Below, one piece after another: positions 33,804-43,183 of a DNA stretch of 64,000 bases (position 1 is the first letter of the stretch; every line of letters begins with the position of its first letter). Under the pieces are notes generated by a model, which saw only the letters and a list, made by a program, of their open reading frames with translations, had not been told where the DNA came from and made no database searches. The stretch is from Ruegeria atlantica (GTDB lineage Bacteria > Pseudomonadota > Alphaproteobacteria > Rhodobacterales > Rhodobacteraceae): positions 79,070 to 143,069 of the forward strand of contig WQBJ01000010.1 of assembly GCA_013032095.1 (NCBI GenBank), read 5' to 3'. The translations under genes were made by a program, and so were the position numbers.

Positions 33804-36503
33804 TTGGAATCGCTGCTTGTTCTTGTCGGATTGATCGTGTTGGCCATTCCGGTATCCATCGTTGTTCTACTGATCAATCAAACACGCCTGCGTCGGCGTA
33901 TTGAGCAATTGGAACAGCAATTCCTCTCACTTGGAGGGGAGACTGCCGAAACGCGCACAGAGGCACCGAGACCTGAGTTGCGCAAGCCTACCAAAAAGCC
34001 GGAAAAGGCTCCAAAGCCTGCGCCTTGGAGCGCCGCCAAAGCTCAATCACCCAAGCCGCCAACCGAGGACACAACACCAGCGGCCGTGGTGTTCCGTGAA
34101 GAACGCTTTGCGGCTCTGACGGGCTGGCTGCGCGAGAACTGGTTCTACGCGGTCTCGGCCCTGTCACTCGCTCTGGCGGGGATATTTTTGGTGCAGTACG
34201 GCGTGGAAAACGGGTTGCTGCCTCCGACCGCGCGGGTGATTGCAGCGCTGCTGTTCGGCGCAGCCATGATTGTCACCGGCGAGATCATCCGACGCAAATA
34301 CGGCGACGACGAAACCTCTGCCACGGCCTATCTGCCATCGGTGTTTTCCGGAGCCGGGCTGGTTACGCTGTTCGGCGGTATTTTGGCCGCCCGGCAGCTC
34401 TATGACCTGATCGGCCCCGAAGCCGCGTTGGCCGCTATGGTCCTCGTTGCGTTGGTGGGACTTGTACTGGGGTGGTTTCACGGTCCCTTGCTGGCTGCGG
34501 TCGGGTTAATCGGAGCGTTTGCGGCCCCGTTTGTTGTAGGTGGCACCTCGGAAAACCCGGCTTGGCTCTATGCCTATTTCTTCGTGGTTGCCGTATTGGG
34601 GTTGGGAATCGACACGGTGCCGCGCTGGGCGTGGATTTCGGTTCTAACCTTGTTCGGTGCGTATTCAGCCTGCCTGTTGCTGGTGCTGTCCTCGCCGATC
34701 ACCGAGCCTGAGTATCTGGTTTGTGTCGTGGCGCTGGCCGTGGCTGCCATTGCCATTCCAATCCGGCGCATTTGGCCCGATCATGGCGGGCCGATGATTA
34801 CATCGGTCATCTGGCGCAAAAAGGGGGATGCCTGGCCGGAATTCCCGACACGGTTGGCCTTCGCCGCGCTGGCCGTCACCACCGGGATTGTGTCGGTGCA
34901 TTGGGCGGACAATTCCGGTGAGTTCTGGCTGGGCGTTGCGCTGCTGTCGGGGCTGACGCTGGGGTTAATGGTTTGGGGTGAGCAGGCCGAAGCCTTGCAG
35001 GATGCGATTGTGTTGCCCGCGCTGGGGCTTGTCTGGTTCGTGCTGATGCACGGCTGGGACAACGGCACCGTGCTGCGTGCATTTGCCGAGACCTATGCCG
35101 AAACACCCGAGGCGGATTACCCGTGGGTGGTTACAATTCTGACCGCGCTGGGGGCGCTGATTTCGATCATTGCGGCTTGGCGGTCGATGCGCGCGCAGGC
35201 TTATGCTGCAATCTGGGCCGGAGCGGCCGCCGTTTTCGCGCCAGCACTGGCCATCGCGCTTGAGATCGGTTGGCATCCGGCAAGGGTCATCGGAGCGTAT
35301 CCATGGGCCCTGCACGCCATTGCTTTGGGCGTGCTGATGGTGGTCCTTGCAGAACGGTTCGCGCGCATTGATGACGACAACCGGATGCGCCCAGCTCTGG
35401 CCACGCTGTCCGCGCTGTCCTGCCTGACATTTGCCTGTGTCATCGTGCTGAGCTCGGCGGCACTGACCATCGCTCTGGTCGTCATGGTAGTGGTCGCGGC
35501 GGCGTTGGACCGCAAGTTTATCTTGCCGCCGATGAGCTGGTTCATCTGGGCGGGCGTTTTCACAATCACAGTGCGATTGGTGCTGAACCCTGGGTTAGAT
35601 TGGGCAAGCACCGCTCCGTTGGTTGAAATGGCGCTGGTTTACAGTGTAGCCACGGCGGGTTTCCTGATCGGATGGGTGCTGCTGAAACCGCTGGACCGTC
35701 CCTTGGCGATCCTGCTGCTGGAGAGTGCGGCTTGGGCGACGGGGGGCATTTTGCTGTCCCTGTTGCTGGAACGCTGGCTGCAGAGCTTTGGCGAAGGCAA
35801 CGCCACCAACAGCCACTGGGGGCTCGGCCTTCTGGCAATTATCTGGTTGTTGCTGGCCTTCGCGCAGATTCAACGGTTCGAACTGGGCGGCAAGTTGAAC
35901 TACGCGCGCTACCTGCTGGCTGCCTTCTTTGCAGGTCATGGGCTCTTGCGGCTGGCGCAGGCGCTGGCTGAGGCGAACCCGCTGCTCAGCACCGTTGCGC
36001 CGCCGGTTCTGGGTCCGCCCGTGTTGAACACGCTGGCGGTGGCCTATCTGCTGCCAGCTCTGGCCATCGGGTTCTCAGTCTGGCGGATTCACGCAACGCC
36101 GCTCTGGCTGCGGCGCGTCAGCTATGGGCTGAGCGCCGGGCTGGCAGCTTTATGGTTGGGGATGATGATCCGCCATGTCTGGCAAGGGGCTGAAGGGATG
36201 TATGAGGGCAACGGCGTGACCCAGTCCGAACTTTATACGTACACCATGGCTCTGCTGGTGATCGGGGCGACGTTGTTTTACCAATCGCTGGCGCGCCGAT
36301 CCGACCTTATGCGCAAGGCGGGTCTGGTGGTGATCGGACTAGCCGTCGCCAAGGTGTTCCTGATTGACATCGCAGGACTTGGCGGGTTGATCCGTGTGTT
36401 CTCGCTACTTGCTCTGGGGCTGGCGCTGGCTGGTCTTGCGTGGCTCAACCGTTGGGCCAAGCTGCGCCATTCGCCGCAGGAAGCGGAACCACTGGACCAT
36501 TAG
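33804..36503 (+). CDS. DUF2339 family polytopic membrane protein
   Basis: 899 residues. A first membrane helix, a short coiled coil (RLRRRIEQLEQQFLSLGGE) and a charged Lys/Pro linker (residues about 50-100) precede some two dozen membrane helices covering the rest of the protein. DUF2339 proteins have no settled function; many are linked to cell envelope or sugar-polymer contexts. The start is TTG at 33804, with GAGAG upstream and the N-terminal helix directly after; no ATG fits. It ends 164 bp before ileS. Confidence 0.85.
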   Translation: MESLLVLVGLIVLAIPVSIVVLLINQTRLRRRIEQLEQQFLSLGGETAETRTEAPRPELRKPTKKPEKAPKPAPWSAAKAQSPKPPTEDTTPAAVVFREERFAALTGWLRENWFYAVSALSLALAGIFLVQYGVENGLLPPTARVIAALLFGAAMIVTGEIIRRKYGDDETSATAYLPSVFSGAGLVTLFGGILAARQLYDLIGPEAALAAMVLVALVGLVLGWFHGPLLAAVGLIGAFAAPFVVGGTSENPAWLYAYFFVVAVLGLGIDTVPRWAWISVLTLFGAYSACLLLVLSSPITEPEYLVCVVALAVAAIAIPIRRIWPDHGGPMITSVIWRKKGDAWPEFPTRLAFAALAVTTGIVSVHWADNSGEFWLGVALLSGLTLGLMVWGEQAEALQDAIVLPALGLVWFVLMHGWDNGTVLRAFAETYAETPEADYPWVVTILTALGALISIIAAWRSMRAQAYAAIWAGAAAVFAPALAIALEIGWHPARVIGAYPWALHAIALGVLMVVLAERFARIDDDNRMRPALATLSALSCLTFACVIVLSSAALTIALVVMVVVAAALDRKFILPPMSWFIWAGVFTITVRLVLNPGLDWASTAPLVEMALVYSVATAGFLIGWVLLKPLDRPLAILLLESAAWATGGILLSLLLERWLQSFGEGNATNSHWGLGLLAIIWLLLAFAQIQRFELGGKLNYARYLLAAFFAGHGLLRLAQALAEANPLLSTVAPPVLGPPVLNTLAVAYLLPALAIGFSVWRIHATPLWLRRVSYGLSAGLAALWLGMMIRHVWQGAEGMYEGNGVTQSELYTYTMALLVIGATLFYQSLARRSDLMRKAGLVVIGLAVAKVFLIDIAGLGGLIRVFSLLALGLALAGLAWLNRWAKLRHSPQEAEPLDH

Positions 36504-36566
36504 ACGCGGGCGTCCTATAAGCGCGGCCATGTATGACCGGACGGCCATCATTATTCGAATTATATC

Positions 36567-36596
36567 CCCGGCGCTCTGACCCTCTGAGACGCCGGG
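36567..36596 (+). terminator. Possible stem-loop between DUF2339 gene and ileS
   Basis: Seven-base inverted repeat CCCGGCG / CGCCGGG with a 16-base loop, 64 bp after the DUF2339 stop and 72 bp before ileS. No T-run follows, so it may be a weak terminator or part of the ileS leader. No T-box features are seen. Confidence 0.35.
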
Positions 36597-36667
36597 CAAA
36601 GGTGTTTGAGACTTCGCACCGACCGCTTCGATCCTAGTAAGACCAGATCATCCAAAGGACGCCCCCA

Positions 36668-39580
36668 ATGTGCGCCGACACGATCCAGACACTTGATTAC
36701 AAAGACACGCTGAATCTGCCCAAAACCGACTTCCCCATGCGCGCCGGTTTGCCGAAACGCGAACCCGCATGGCTGGAGCGGTGGGAGACCATCGGCGTCT
36801 ATGACCGCCTGCGCGAAAAAGAGGGCCGTGCGCCCTTTACCCTGCACGATGGTCCTCCTTACGCGAACGGCCACCTGCATATCGGCCACGCGCTGAACAA
36901 GACCATCAAGGACATGATCGTGCGGTCGCACCAGATGATGGGTCATGACGCGCGCTACGTGCCCGGCTGGGACTGCCACGGTCTGCCGATCGAATGGAAG
37001 ATCGAGGAACAGTACCGCAAGAAGGGCAAGAACAAGGACGAGGTGAACGTCGTCGATTTCCGTCAGGAATGCCGCAAGTTCGCCGAAGGCTGGATCGACA
37101 TCCAGCGTGAAGAGTTCAAGCGTCTTGGCATCACCGGCAACTGGGCCGATCCCTACATCACAATGGACTATCACGCCGAGGCTGTGATCGCCGATGAGTT
37201 CATGAAGTTCCTGATGAACGGCACGCTCTATCAAGGCTCGAAGCCTGTGATGTGGTCGCCCATCGAAAAGACTGCTCTGGCCGAGGCCGAGGTCGAGTAT
37301 CACGACAAGGAAAGCTTCACCATCTGGGTGAAGTTCAAGGTCGTGAACGCGGGTGATCTTGATGACGCGTTTGTCGTGATCTGGACAACGACTCCGTGGA
37401 CCATGCCGTCGAACAAGGCCGTCGTGTACGGCAAGGACATCTCTTATGGTCTTTATGAAGTCACTGGCGCCCCGGATGAATGCTGGGCCAGTGTCGGCGA
37501 CAAATTTCTGCTGGCTGACAATCTGGCTGCCGATGTGCTGGGCCGCGCGCGTCTGAACGACGACCAGTGGACACGCGTCCGCGACGTGACCACCGATGAG
37601 CTGGCAGGCGTGCAACTGACCCACCCGCTGGCCGGCGCAGAGGGCGGCAATGGCGAATGGGACGACATCCGCGACTTCCGCGCTGCTGAGTTTGTGACCG
37701 ACACCGAAGGCACCGGGTTCGTCCACTGTGCGCCCTCGCACGGTATGGAGGAATTCGAACTCTACCGCGATCTGGGCATGCTTGAGCAGGTCATCACCTA
37801 TAACGTGATGGATGATGGCTCGTTCCGCGCTGATCTGCCGTTCTTTGGCGGCAAATACATCCTGTCGCGCAAGGGCGGCGAGGGTGACGCAAACAAGGCC
37901 GTCATCGACAAGCTGGTCGAGGTCGGCGGCCTGTTGGCGCGCGGCAAGATCAAGCACAGCTATCCGCATTCGTGGCGCTCGAAGGCGCCGATCATCTACC
38001 GGAACACGCCGCAGTGGTTTGCCTCGGTCGACCGCAAGCTGGACGACGGCATGGGCGAGATGGGCGACACCATCCGCGAACGCGCCCTGCGGTCTATCGA
38101 CGAACTGGTGAAGTGGACGCCGCAAACCGGTCGCAACCGCCTGTATTCGATGATCGAAGCACGCCCGGACTGGGTTCTGTCCCGCCAGCGCGCCTGGGGC
38201 GTGCCGCTGACCTGCTTTACTAAGAAAGGCGCTCTGCCCACCGACGCGGATTATCTGCTGCGCAACGAAGACCTGAATGCGCGCATCAAAGCGGCGTTTG
38301 AGAAAGACGGCGCGGACATCTGGTACACCGACGGCTTCAAAGAGAAGATTCTCGACGGCATCGCCAACCCCGAGGACTACGATCAGGTGTTCGACGTGCT
38401 GGACGTGTGGTTCGACTCGGGCTCGACCCACGCCTTCGTTCTGCGTGACCGTGAGGACGGCACCGAAGACGGCATCGCCGATGTCTACATGGAAGGCACC
38501 GACCAGCACCGCGGGTGGTTCCATTCCTCAATGCTGCAAGCTTGCGGCACCAAGGGCCGTGCGCCGTACCGCAACGTGGTGACCCATGGCTTCACGCTGG
38601 ATGCCAAGGGCAACAAGATGTCCAAATCTCTGGGCAACACCATTGTGCCGGAAGAGGTCGTCAAGCAATACGGTGCCGATATTCTGCGCCTTTGGGTGGC
38701 TCAGACCGACTACACGGCTGACCAGCGGATCGGGCCTGAGATCCTGAAAGGCACCGCCGACAGCTATCGCCGCCTGCGCAATACTATGCGGTTCATGCTG
38801 GGCTCGCTGGCCGACTTCACCGAAGCGGATCGCGTCGCGCCCGAGGAGATGCCGCGCCTGGAACGCTGGGTCCTCAGCCGTCTGGCCGATCTGGATGAGC
38901 AGGTCCGCAAGGGCTATGCGTCTTTCGACTTCCAAGGTGTGTTCAGTGCCGTGTTCACCTTTGCCACGGTCGATCTGTCGTCCTTCTACTTCGACGTCCG
39001 CAAGGACGCGCTCTATTGCGATGGCGACAGCCTGCGCCGTCGAGCGGCCCGTACCGTGCTGGACATCCTGTTCCACCGCCTGACCACCTGGCTGGCCCCG
39101 GTTCTGGTCTTCACGATGGAAGAGGTCTGGCTGGAGCGGTTCTCAGGTAATGACAGTTCGGTCCATCTGATGGACTTCCCGGACACGCCCGCCGACTGGC
39201 GCGACGGTGAATTGGAAGCCAACATGGCCAAAGTCCGCCGCGTCCGCCGCGCCGTGACCGCCGCGCTTGAGGTGCAGCGTCAGGACAAGGTAATTGGCTC
39301 CAGCCTCGAAGCGGCACCGATCGTATTTGTCGAAGACGGTGACACTCGCGATCTGCTGGCCACATTCGACGTGGACGATATGTGTATCACGTCCGGCCTG
39401 ACCATCACCGGCGATCCAGCCCCGGCCGAAGCGTTCCGCGTACCGGAAATCGAAGGTGTTGCTGTGGTCTTCGAAAAGGCCGAAGGCGAAAAGTGCCAAC
39501 GTTGCTGGAAAATCTTGCCCGATGTGGGCCGCCACGCCCATGAAGGCGTCTGCGGACGCTGCGACGAGGCGCTGAGCTAA
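36668..39580 (+). CDS. ileS: Isoleucyl-tRNA synthetase
   Basis: 970 residues, full length. The HIGH motif is HIGH in NGHLHIGHALN (about 71-81) and KMSKS appears exactly in GNKMSKSLGN. The editing domain lies between them (WTTTPWTMPSNKAVV). The C-terminal zinc knuckle reads CQRCWK ... CGRC. It charges tRNA-Ile and edits Val. AAGGA precedes the ATG at 36668. The gene is followed by a strong terminator, and alone in its transcription unit as far as can be seen. Confidence 0.98.
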   Translation: MCADTIQTLDYKDTLNLPKTDFPMRAGLPKREPAWLERWETIGVYDRLREKEGRAPFTLHDGPPYANGHLHIGHALNKTIKDMIVRSHQMMGHDARYVPGWDCHGLPIEWKIEEQYRKKGKNKDEVNVVDFRQECRKFAEGWIDIQREEFKRLGITGNWADPYITMDYHAEAVIADEFMKFLMNGTLYQGSKPVMWSPIEKTALAEAEVEYHDKESFTIWVKFKVVNAGDLDDAFVVIWTTTPWTMPSNKAVVYGKDISYGLYEVTGAPDECWASVGDKFLLADNLAADVLGRARLNDDQWTRVRDVTTDELAGVQLTHPLAGAEGGNGEWDDIRDFRAAEFVTDTEGTGFVHCAPSHGMEEFELYRDLGMLEQVITYNVMDDGSFRADLPFFGGKYILSRKGGEGDANKAVIDKLVEVGGLLARGKIKHSYPHSWRSKAPIIYRNTPQWFASVDRKLDDGMGEMGDTIRERALRSIDELVKWTPQTGRNRLYSMIEARPDWVLSRQRAWGVPLTCFTKKGALPTDADYLLRNEDLNARIKAAFEKDGADIWYTDGFKEKILDGIANPEDYDQVFDVLDVWFDSGSTHAFVLRDREDGTEDGIADVYMEGTDQHRGWFHSSMLQACGTKGRAPYRNVVTHGFTLDAKGNKMSKSLGNTIVPEEVVKQYGADILRLWVAQTDYTADQRIGPEILKGTADSYRRLRNTMRFMLGSLADFTEADRVAPEEMPRLERWVLSRLADLDEQVRKGYASFDFQGVFSAVFTFATVDLSSFYFDVRKDALYCDGDSLRRRAARTVLDILFHRLTTWLAPVLVFTMEEVWLERFSGNDSSVHLMDFPDTPADWRDGELEANMAKVRRVRRAVTAALEVQRQDKVIGSSLEAAPIVFVEDGDTRDLLATFDVDDMCITSGLTITGDPAPAEAFRVPEIEGVAVVFEKAEGEKCQRCWKILPDVGRHAHEGVCGRCDEALS

Positions 39581-39586
39581 CCATCA

Positions 39587-39615
39587 AACCCCCGGCCCAC
39601 CCGCCGGGGGTTTTT
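39587..39615 (+). terminator. Rho-independent terminator of ileS
   Basis: AACCCCCGGC / GCCGGGGGTT with a six-base loop followed by TTTTT, directly after the ileS stop. A ten-base GC-rich stem with T-run makes this a confident call. Confidence 0.94.
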
Positions 39616-39652
39616 CGTTGCAGTGGGTGAGGCAATCTGAAACGCTGCTTCC

Positions 39653-40108
39653 ATGCCGATGATTGCTGTTGATACCCAGTTTGGGCGCCTTGGGGTCGAA
39701 GAAACCGACGGAGCCATTACGCGCCTTGTGTGGTATGGCTGGAACGAGGGGCCAAAGACGCCTTTGCTGCAAGAGGCCGCGGCCCAATTGGCGGCCTATG
39801 ACAAGGGGCGGCTTGATAGGTTTGATCTGCCCTATCACGTCGCCGGGTCTGATTTTCAACGCCAGGTTTGTGACCTTATGTTTGCTATCCCGCTGGGCGA
39901 AACCCGCACCTATGGCGACATTGCCAAAGAACTGGGCCAACCGCCGCAACCCGTGGGGCAGGCCTGCGGAGCAAACCCGATTCCGGTGATCATCCCCTGT
40001 CATCGGGTGCTATCTGCGAATGGTTTGGGCGGGTTTTCCGGGGATGGCGGGATTGAGACCAAGGTTGCCCTTCTGCGCCACGAACGGGCGGCAGGCCTGC
40101 TGATCTGA
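39653..40108 (+). CDS. ogt: Methylated-DNA--protein-cysteine methyltransferase
   Basis: 151 residues. The alkyl acceptor Cys116 is in IIPCHRVL; the DNA-binding helix-turn-helix region reads TRTYGDIAKELGQPPQPVG. It repairs O6-methylguanine by one-time transfer of the methyl group to its own cysteine. Length and lack of an AraC/Ada domain fit the Ogt type. No clear ribosome site precedes the ATG; a second ATG two codons on is equally possible. Confidence 0.92.
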   Translation: MPMIAVDTQFGRLGVEETDGAITRLVWYGWNEGPKTPLLQEAAAQLAAYDKGRLDRFDLPYHVAGSDFQRQVCDLMFAIPLGETRTYGDIAKELGQPPQPVGQACGANPIPVIIPCHRVLSANGLGGFSGDGGIETKVALLRHERAAGLLI

Positions 40109-40183
40109 AGTCTGAATTCTGTTGCAATCCGGCCAGTTGAGGCTCAATTTGTATCAGATAGAGAATTCAAAGGATCGCATTGC

Positions 40184-40651
40184 ATGACCGCCCAAACAGA
40201 CCCGGCCGCCCGCAAAAAGGCCATTATTGACCGACTGATGTCTCTGGAAGAGCAGGAATTGGCGACCGCGCAGGCGCATTACGATGCGTTTCTGAAGGAT
40301 TCTCAGTTGGATGATCGCGAAGGGCACGACAAGGATGACATCGCCTCCTCGCGCGAGAATGCGGATCTGGCGGCAGCCTTTGATGCTCCGGTTCATGCGC
40401 ATCACGCTAAGATCGACGTGATCGAAAATACGGATTTCAGCGTTACTGATACCGTGCAGCCCGGCGCAGTGGTCAAGTTCAACAACCGGCGCTTTGTCGT
40501 TTGCGTGTCGACCACGCGGTTTGACGTGGACGGCAAGACCTATATGGGTATTTCAACGCAAAGCCCGATCTATCTGGCCATGGTGGGCCTGCAAGAGGGC
40601 GATGTATTCACCCATAACGGCACCGAGTTCGAGGTTCAGGAAGTCTTGTAG
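40184..40651 (+). CDS. GreA/GreB-like protein (putative transcription factor acting through the RNA polymerase secondary channel)
   Basis: 155 residues. The N-terminal ~75 residues predict a helical hairpin rich in Glu, Gln, Ala and Asp with an acidic middle (LDDREGHDKDD), like the Gre coiled coil and its acidic tip. The C-terminal half matches the Gre FKBP-like domain: VQPGAVVKFNN, YMGISTQSPIYLAMVGLQEG, GTEFEVQEVL (compare ISxxSPxGxALxGxxxGD). The usual greA tip motif (DLSENAEY) is replaced by DDIASSRENADL. So it may bind RNA polymerase but cleave transcripts differently or not at all. AAGGA precedes the ATG. The last 16 bp overlap pcs on the other strand. Confidence 0.65.
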   Translation: MTAQTDPAARKKAIIDRLMSLEEQELATAQAHYDAFLKDSQLDDREGHDKDDIASSRENADLAAAFDAPVHAHHAKIDVIENTDFSVTDTVQPGAVVKFNNRRFVVCVSTTRFDVDGKTYMGISTQSPIYLAMVGLQEGDVFTHNGTEFEVQEVL

Positions 40652-41349
40652 TCCGCGCTTTTGCGCTGCGGAATGATCTGCTGCGCAATCCCTGCGAACA
40701 CCAGGTACAGGCTGGTGACCACCAAGCCCCAATGCGCCCAGCTTTCCGGATGGAAATCGACCCAGGCCGCCCAACCGGCAAAGAAAGTCCATGCGAACGC
40801 GATAGGCAACGAGACCGAGCGCCAACGCTCGGTCCGCACTGGATGAATGAATTTCAGCGGCAGGAACATCGCCAGCGACAGCAGCGACACCAGCAGCAGG
40901 ATGAACCAGAAATTGGGCTCTAGCGCGAAGACGACGATGACGAACATATTCCAGCATCCGGGGAACCCCGAGAAGGAATTGTCTTTTGTTTTCATGCGTG
41001 TGTCGGCGAAATACATTGCGCTGGCAAAGGTGATGACGATGATCGCGAACCATCCTGTCCAGCCGTCCATCAAACCGGATTTGAACAGAGCGAAGGCCGG
41101 AATGAACACGTAGGTCAGGTAGTCGATGATCAGATCCAGAAGCACCCCGTCGAACTCGGGCGCGTTCTTCTTGACGTGGTAGTGCCTAGCCAAGGGGCCG
41201 TCGATGCCATCCACAATGAACGAAACCACCAACCACAGGTACATCAGGCTCCACTTTTCCTCGACTGCGGCAAGCATGGCCAGCATGGCAAAAACGGCGC
41301 CAGTGGCCGTGAAAAGATGAACGGAAAGTGCTTTGAATCTGAGTGTCAT
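40636..41349 (-). CDS. pcs: Phosphatidylcholine synthase
   Basis: 237 residues with eight or so membrane helices. The CDP-alcohol phosphotransferase motif is DGIDGPLARHYHVKK, then EFDGVLLDLIIDYLTY, in the variant form typical of Pcs. It condenses choline with CDP-diacylglycerol to make phosphatidylcholine in the inner membrane, a pathway typical of Rhizobiales and Rhodobacterales. The ribosome site is weak. Its last 16 bp overlap the opposing Gre-like gene. It stands alone; xerC converges no further than 86 bp upstream. Confidence 0.93.
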   Translation of the reverse strand: MTLRFKALSVHLFTATGAVFAMLAMLAAVEEKWSLMYLWLVVSFIVDGIDGPLARHYHVKKNAPEFDGVLLDLIIDYLTYVFIPAFALFKSGLMDGWTGWFAIIVITFASAMYFADTRMKTKDNSFSGFPGCWNMFVIVVFALEPNFWFILLLVSLLSLAMFLPLKFIHPVRTERWRSVSLPIAFAWTFFAGWAAWVDFHPESWAHWGLVVTSLYLVFAGIAQQIIPQRKSADYKTS

Positions 41350-41434
41350 GCAGGTGTCATGGACGATGCGTTCAGCAGATGCAAACCAAAAGCCAAACTT
41401 CGGTGAATGCCTGACGTCACGATGCGGTGCGACC

Positions 41435-42355
41435 TCAGGCTTTGGGATGGGCGCGGTTGTAGACCTCCATCAATCGCGCTGTATCTACGGCTGTGTAGGT
41501 CTGCGTGGTCGAAAGCGAAGCGTGCCCCAGAAGTTCCTGAATGGAGCGCAGGTCGCCCCCGGCGGACAGAAGATGGGTTGCAAAGCTGTGTCGCATCGCG
41601 TGCGGTGTGGCAGTCGCTGGCAGGCCAAGCTGCATGCGCGCCTTGGCCATTACCTCTTGAATTGCGCGCGGGTTCAGCGCGCCACCGCGTACACCGCGAA
41701 ACAGGGCTTTGTCATTGGCCTGTGGGTGCGGGCAAAGCTGTAGGTAGCGGTCCACCGCAGTGCGGGCGGCGGGCAGGACGGGAACGATTCGTTCTTTGTC
41801 GCCTTTGCCGACGATGCGCAGGGTTTCAGGCAGCGGCACGTCTGCGCCGGTCAGAGAAAGCGCCTCGGAAATCCGCAGCCCGCAGCCGTAGAGCAGTGTG
41901 ACCACGGCGACGTCGCGGGCCGAGACCCAATCGCTGGTCGATTGCAATTCGACCGTTTCGATCATCGCACGTGCAGCGTCTTCAGCCAGCGGACGTGGCA
42001 GTTTCTTGGTGAATTTCGGCGCGCGGGTGGACAGAACGGCGGTGGGCTCGAACCCTTCACGTTCAGACAGCCAACGATAGAAGCTTTTGACGGCCGAGAG
42101 TTTACGGGCCAGTGACCGAGCGCCGACACCAGACGCGCGCTGATCAGCCATCCACGCACGCATGTCCGAGACCGTGATCCGTGCGAGAGCGGCCAGCCCC
42201 TGCCGTTCGCTGTGGTGTATGGTCATGAAAGAAAGAAAATCGGTGACGTCGCCGCGATAGGCAGTCTGTGTGTTTTCGGATCGTCCGGCCAAAGCCCCCA
42301 GACTGTCCAGCCAATGCTGCAACGCATCGCGGCAAGCTGGGGAAATCAAGCTCAC
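41435..42355 (-). CDS. xerC: Tyrosine recombinase XerC
   Basis: 306 residues. The N-terminal SAM-like core-binding domain is followed by the catalytic domain: Arg in YGCGLRISEAL, HAMRHSFATHLL (His-Arg), LGHASLSTTQTY with the nucleophilic Tyr near the C-terminus. It resolves chromosome dimers at dif with XerD. The start is GTG at 42355, overlapping the upstream DUF484 stop by 4 bp (GTGA), the conserved DUF484-xerC coupling. Confidence 0.93.
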   Translation of the reverse strand: MSLISPACRDALQHWLDSLGALAGRSENTQTAYRGDVTDFLSFMTIHHSERQGLAALARITVSDMRAWMADQRASGVGARSLARKLSAVKSFYRWLSEREGFEPTAVLSTRAPKFTKKLPRPLAEDAARAMIETVELQSTSDWVSARDVAVVTLLYGCGLRISEALSLTGADVPLPETLRIVGKGDKERIVPVLPAARTAVDRYLQLCPHPQANDKALFRGVRGGALNPRAIQEVMAKARMQLGLPATATPHAMRHSFATHLLSAGGDLRSIQELLGHASLSTTQTYTAVDTARLMEVYNRAHPKA

Positions 42356-43059
42356 GACAGCCAGTGGCGCATCGAGCGTTCGAACACGCCTGCAAAGAAA
42401 GCGAGCAAATCCGTACCCAGTTGTGGGGTAAAGTGGTTCGCGTCTTTGGCGCCCATAACGATCATACCGGGCAGGCGGCCCTCACCCAGATTCAGCTTCA
42501 GACAGGCTTCTGATCGAAGCTGGCCAGCCATGGGCCCGAATATTGTTGGATTAGGATGACGAACCGGCCGTAAAACGACTTCACGCGCGGGTCCGCCGCG
42601 GTCCTGGCTAAGATACGCGTCAATCGCACCTGGTTCGACCACGGTCAGCACACCGCCCAGTTTCTCGATGGTGTGATCTTCCTGTATGACGGTCGTTTCG
42701 AGAACCAGAGTGATGTAATCAACGCGTAGAATCTCAGCCACTTCATTGCCAAGAGTGCGTAGAAAGTCTTCGAACTCAACCGGTTCCAGCAGGCGCAGGA
42801 TAGCGCGGTGCACCTGATTTGTACCTGCGAGGTTTTCATAGGCCGCGGCGATGACGGAGCGGTGCGTGTCCTCGAGGCGATCCAGGCGCTCCTCAAGCCG
42901 TTGCATGGCGATGCCGCGCAGGTCGATGACGTTGTCACCGCGCGCCTGTTCGTTGGCGGTCACCAGCGCCTGCATCAGATCCTTGTCGTCCAGCACGGCG
43001 TCTGGTTCGGCCAGAATCGCGGCGCGGAGATTATCCTTGAGTTTGGTGTTGCTGCTCAT
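42352..43059 (-). CDS. DUF484 family protein (GAF-like)
   Basis: 235 residues. A helical N-terminal half (LRAAILAEPDAVLDDKDLMQ and a coiled coil around MQRLEERLDRLEDTHRSVIA) precedes a GAF-like domain (about 110-230) ending in LAFFAGVFERSMRHWLS. DUF484 proteins are linked to xerC across proteobacteria but have no settled role. Overlap with xerC means coupled translation. The ATG at 43059 has a purine-rich site upstream. Confidence 0.88.
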   Translation of the reverse strand: MSSNTKLKDNLRAAILAEPDAVLDDKDLMQALVTANEQARGDNVIDLRGIAMQRLEERLDRLEDTHRSVIAAAYENLAGTNQVHRAILRLLEPVEFEDFLRTLGNEVAEILRVDYITLVLETTVIQEDHTIEKLGGVLTVVEPGAIDAYLSQDRGGPAREVVLRPVRHPNPTIFGPMAGQLRSEACLKLNLGEGRLPGMIVMGAKDANHFTPQLGTDLLAFFAGVFERSMRHWLS

Positions 43060-43183
43060 GTCCCGTCCGGTCTTTTTTTGTTGAGCGGCTTATAACACGG
43101 CATGCCGGATTTGCCTTGGGAAAAATGCAAGTAAAAGTGGATTTAACGTAAGGATGTGTCGGAAAGGCTCCCGCCTGCAATAT

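Noticed and set aside
36504..36667. T-box or other riboswitch before ileS
   Set aside because: No T-box sequence or specifier stem could be found; T-boxes are not usual in alphaproteobacteria. Only a weak stem-loop is present.
36560..38524. 654-codon open frame on the minus strand opposite ileS
   Set aside because: It lies fully within ileS on the other strand. Its composition (His/Arg/Val-rich, no family motif) is the usual mirror of a GC-rich coding sequence with third-position bias.
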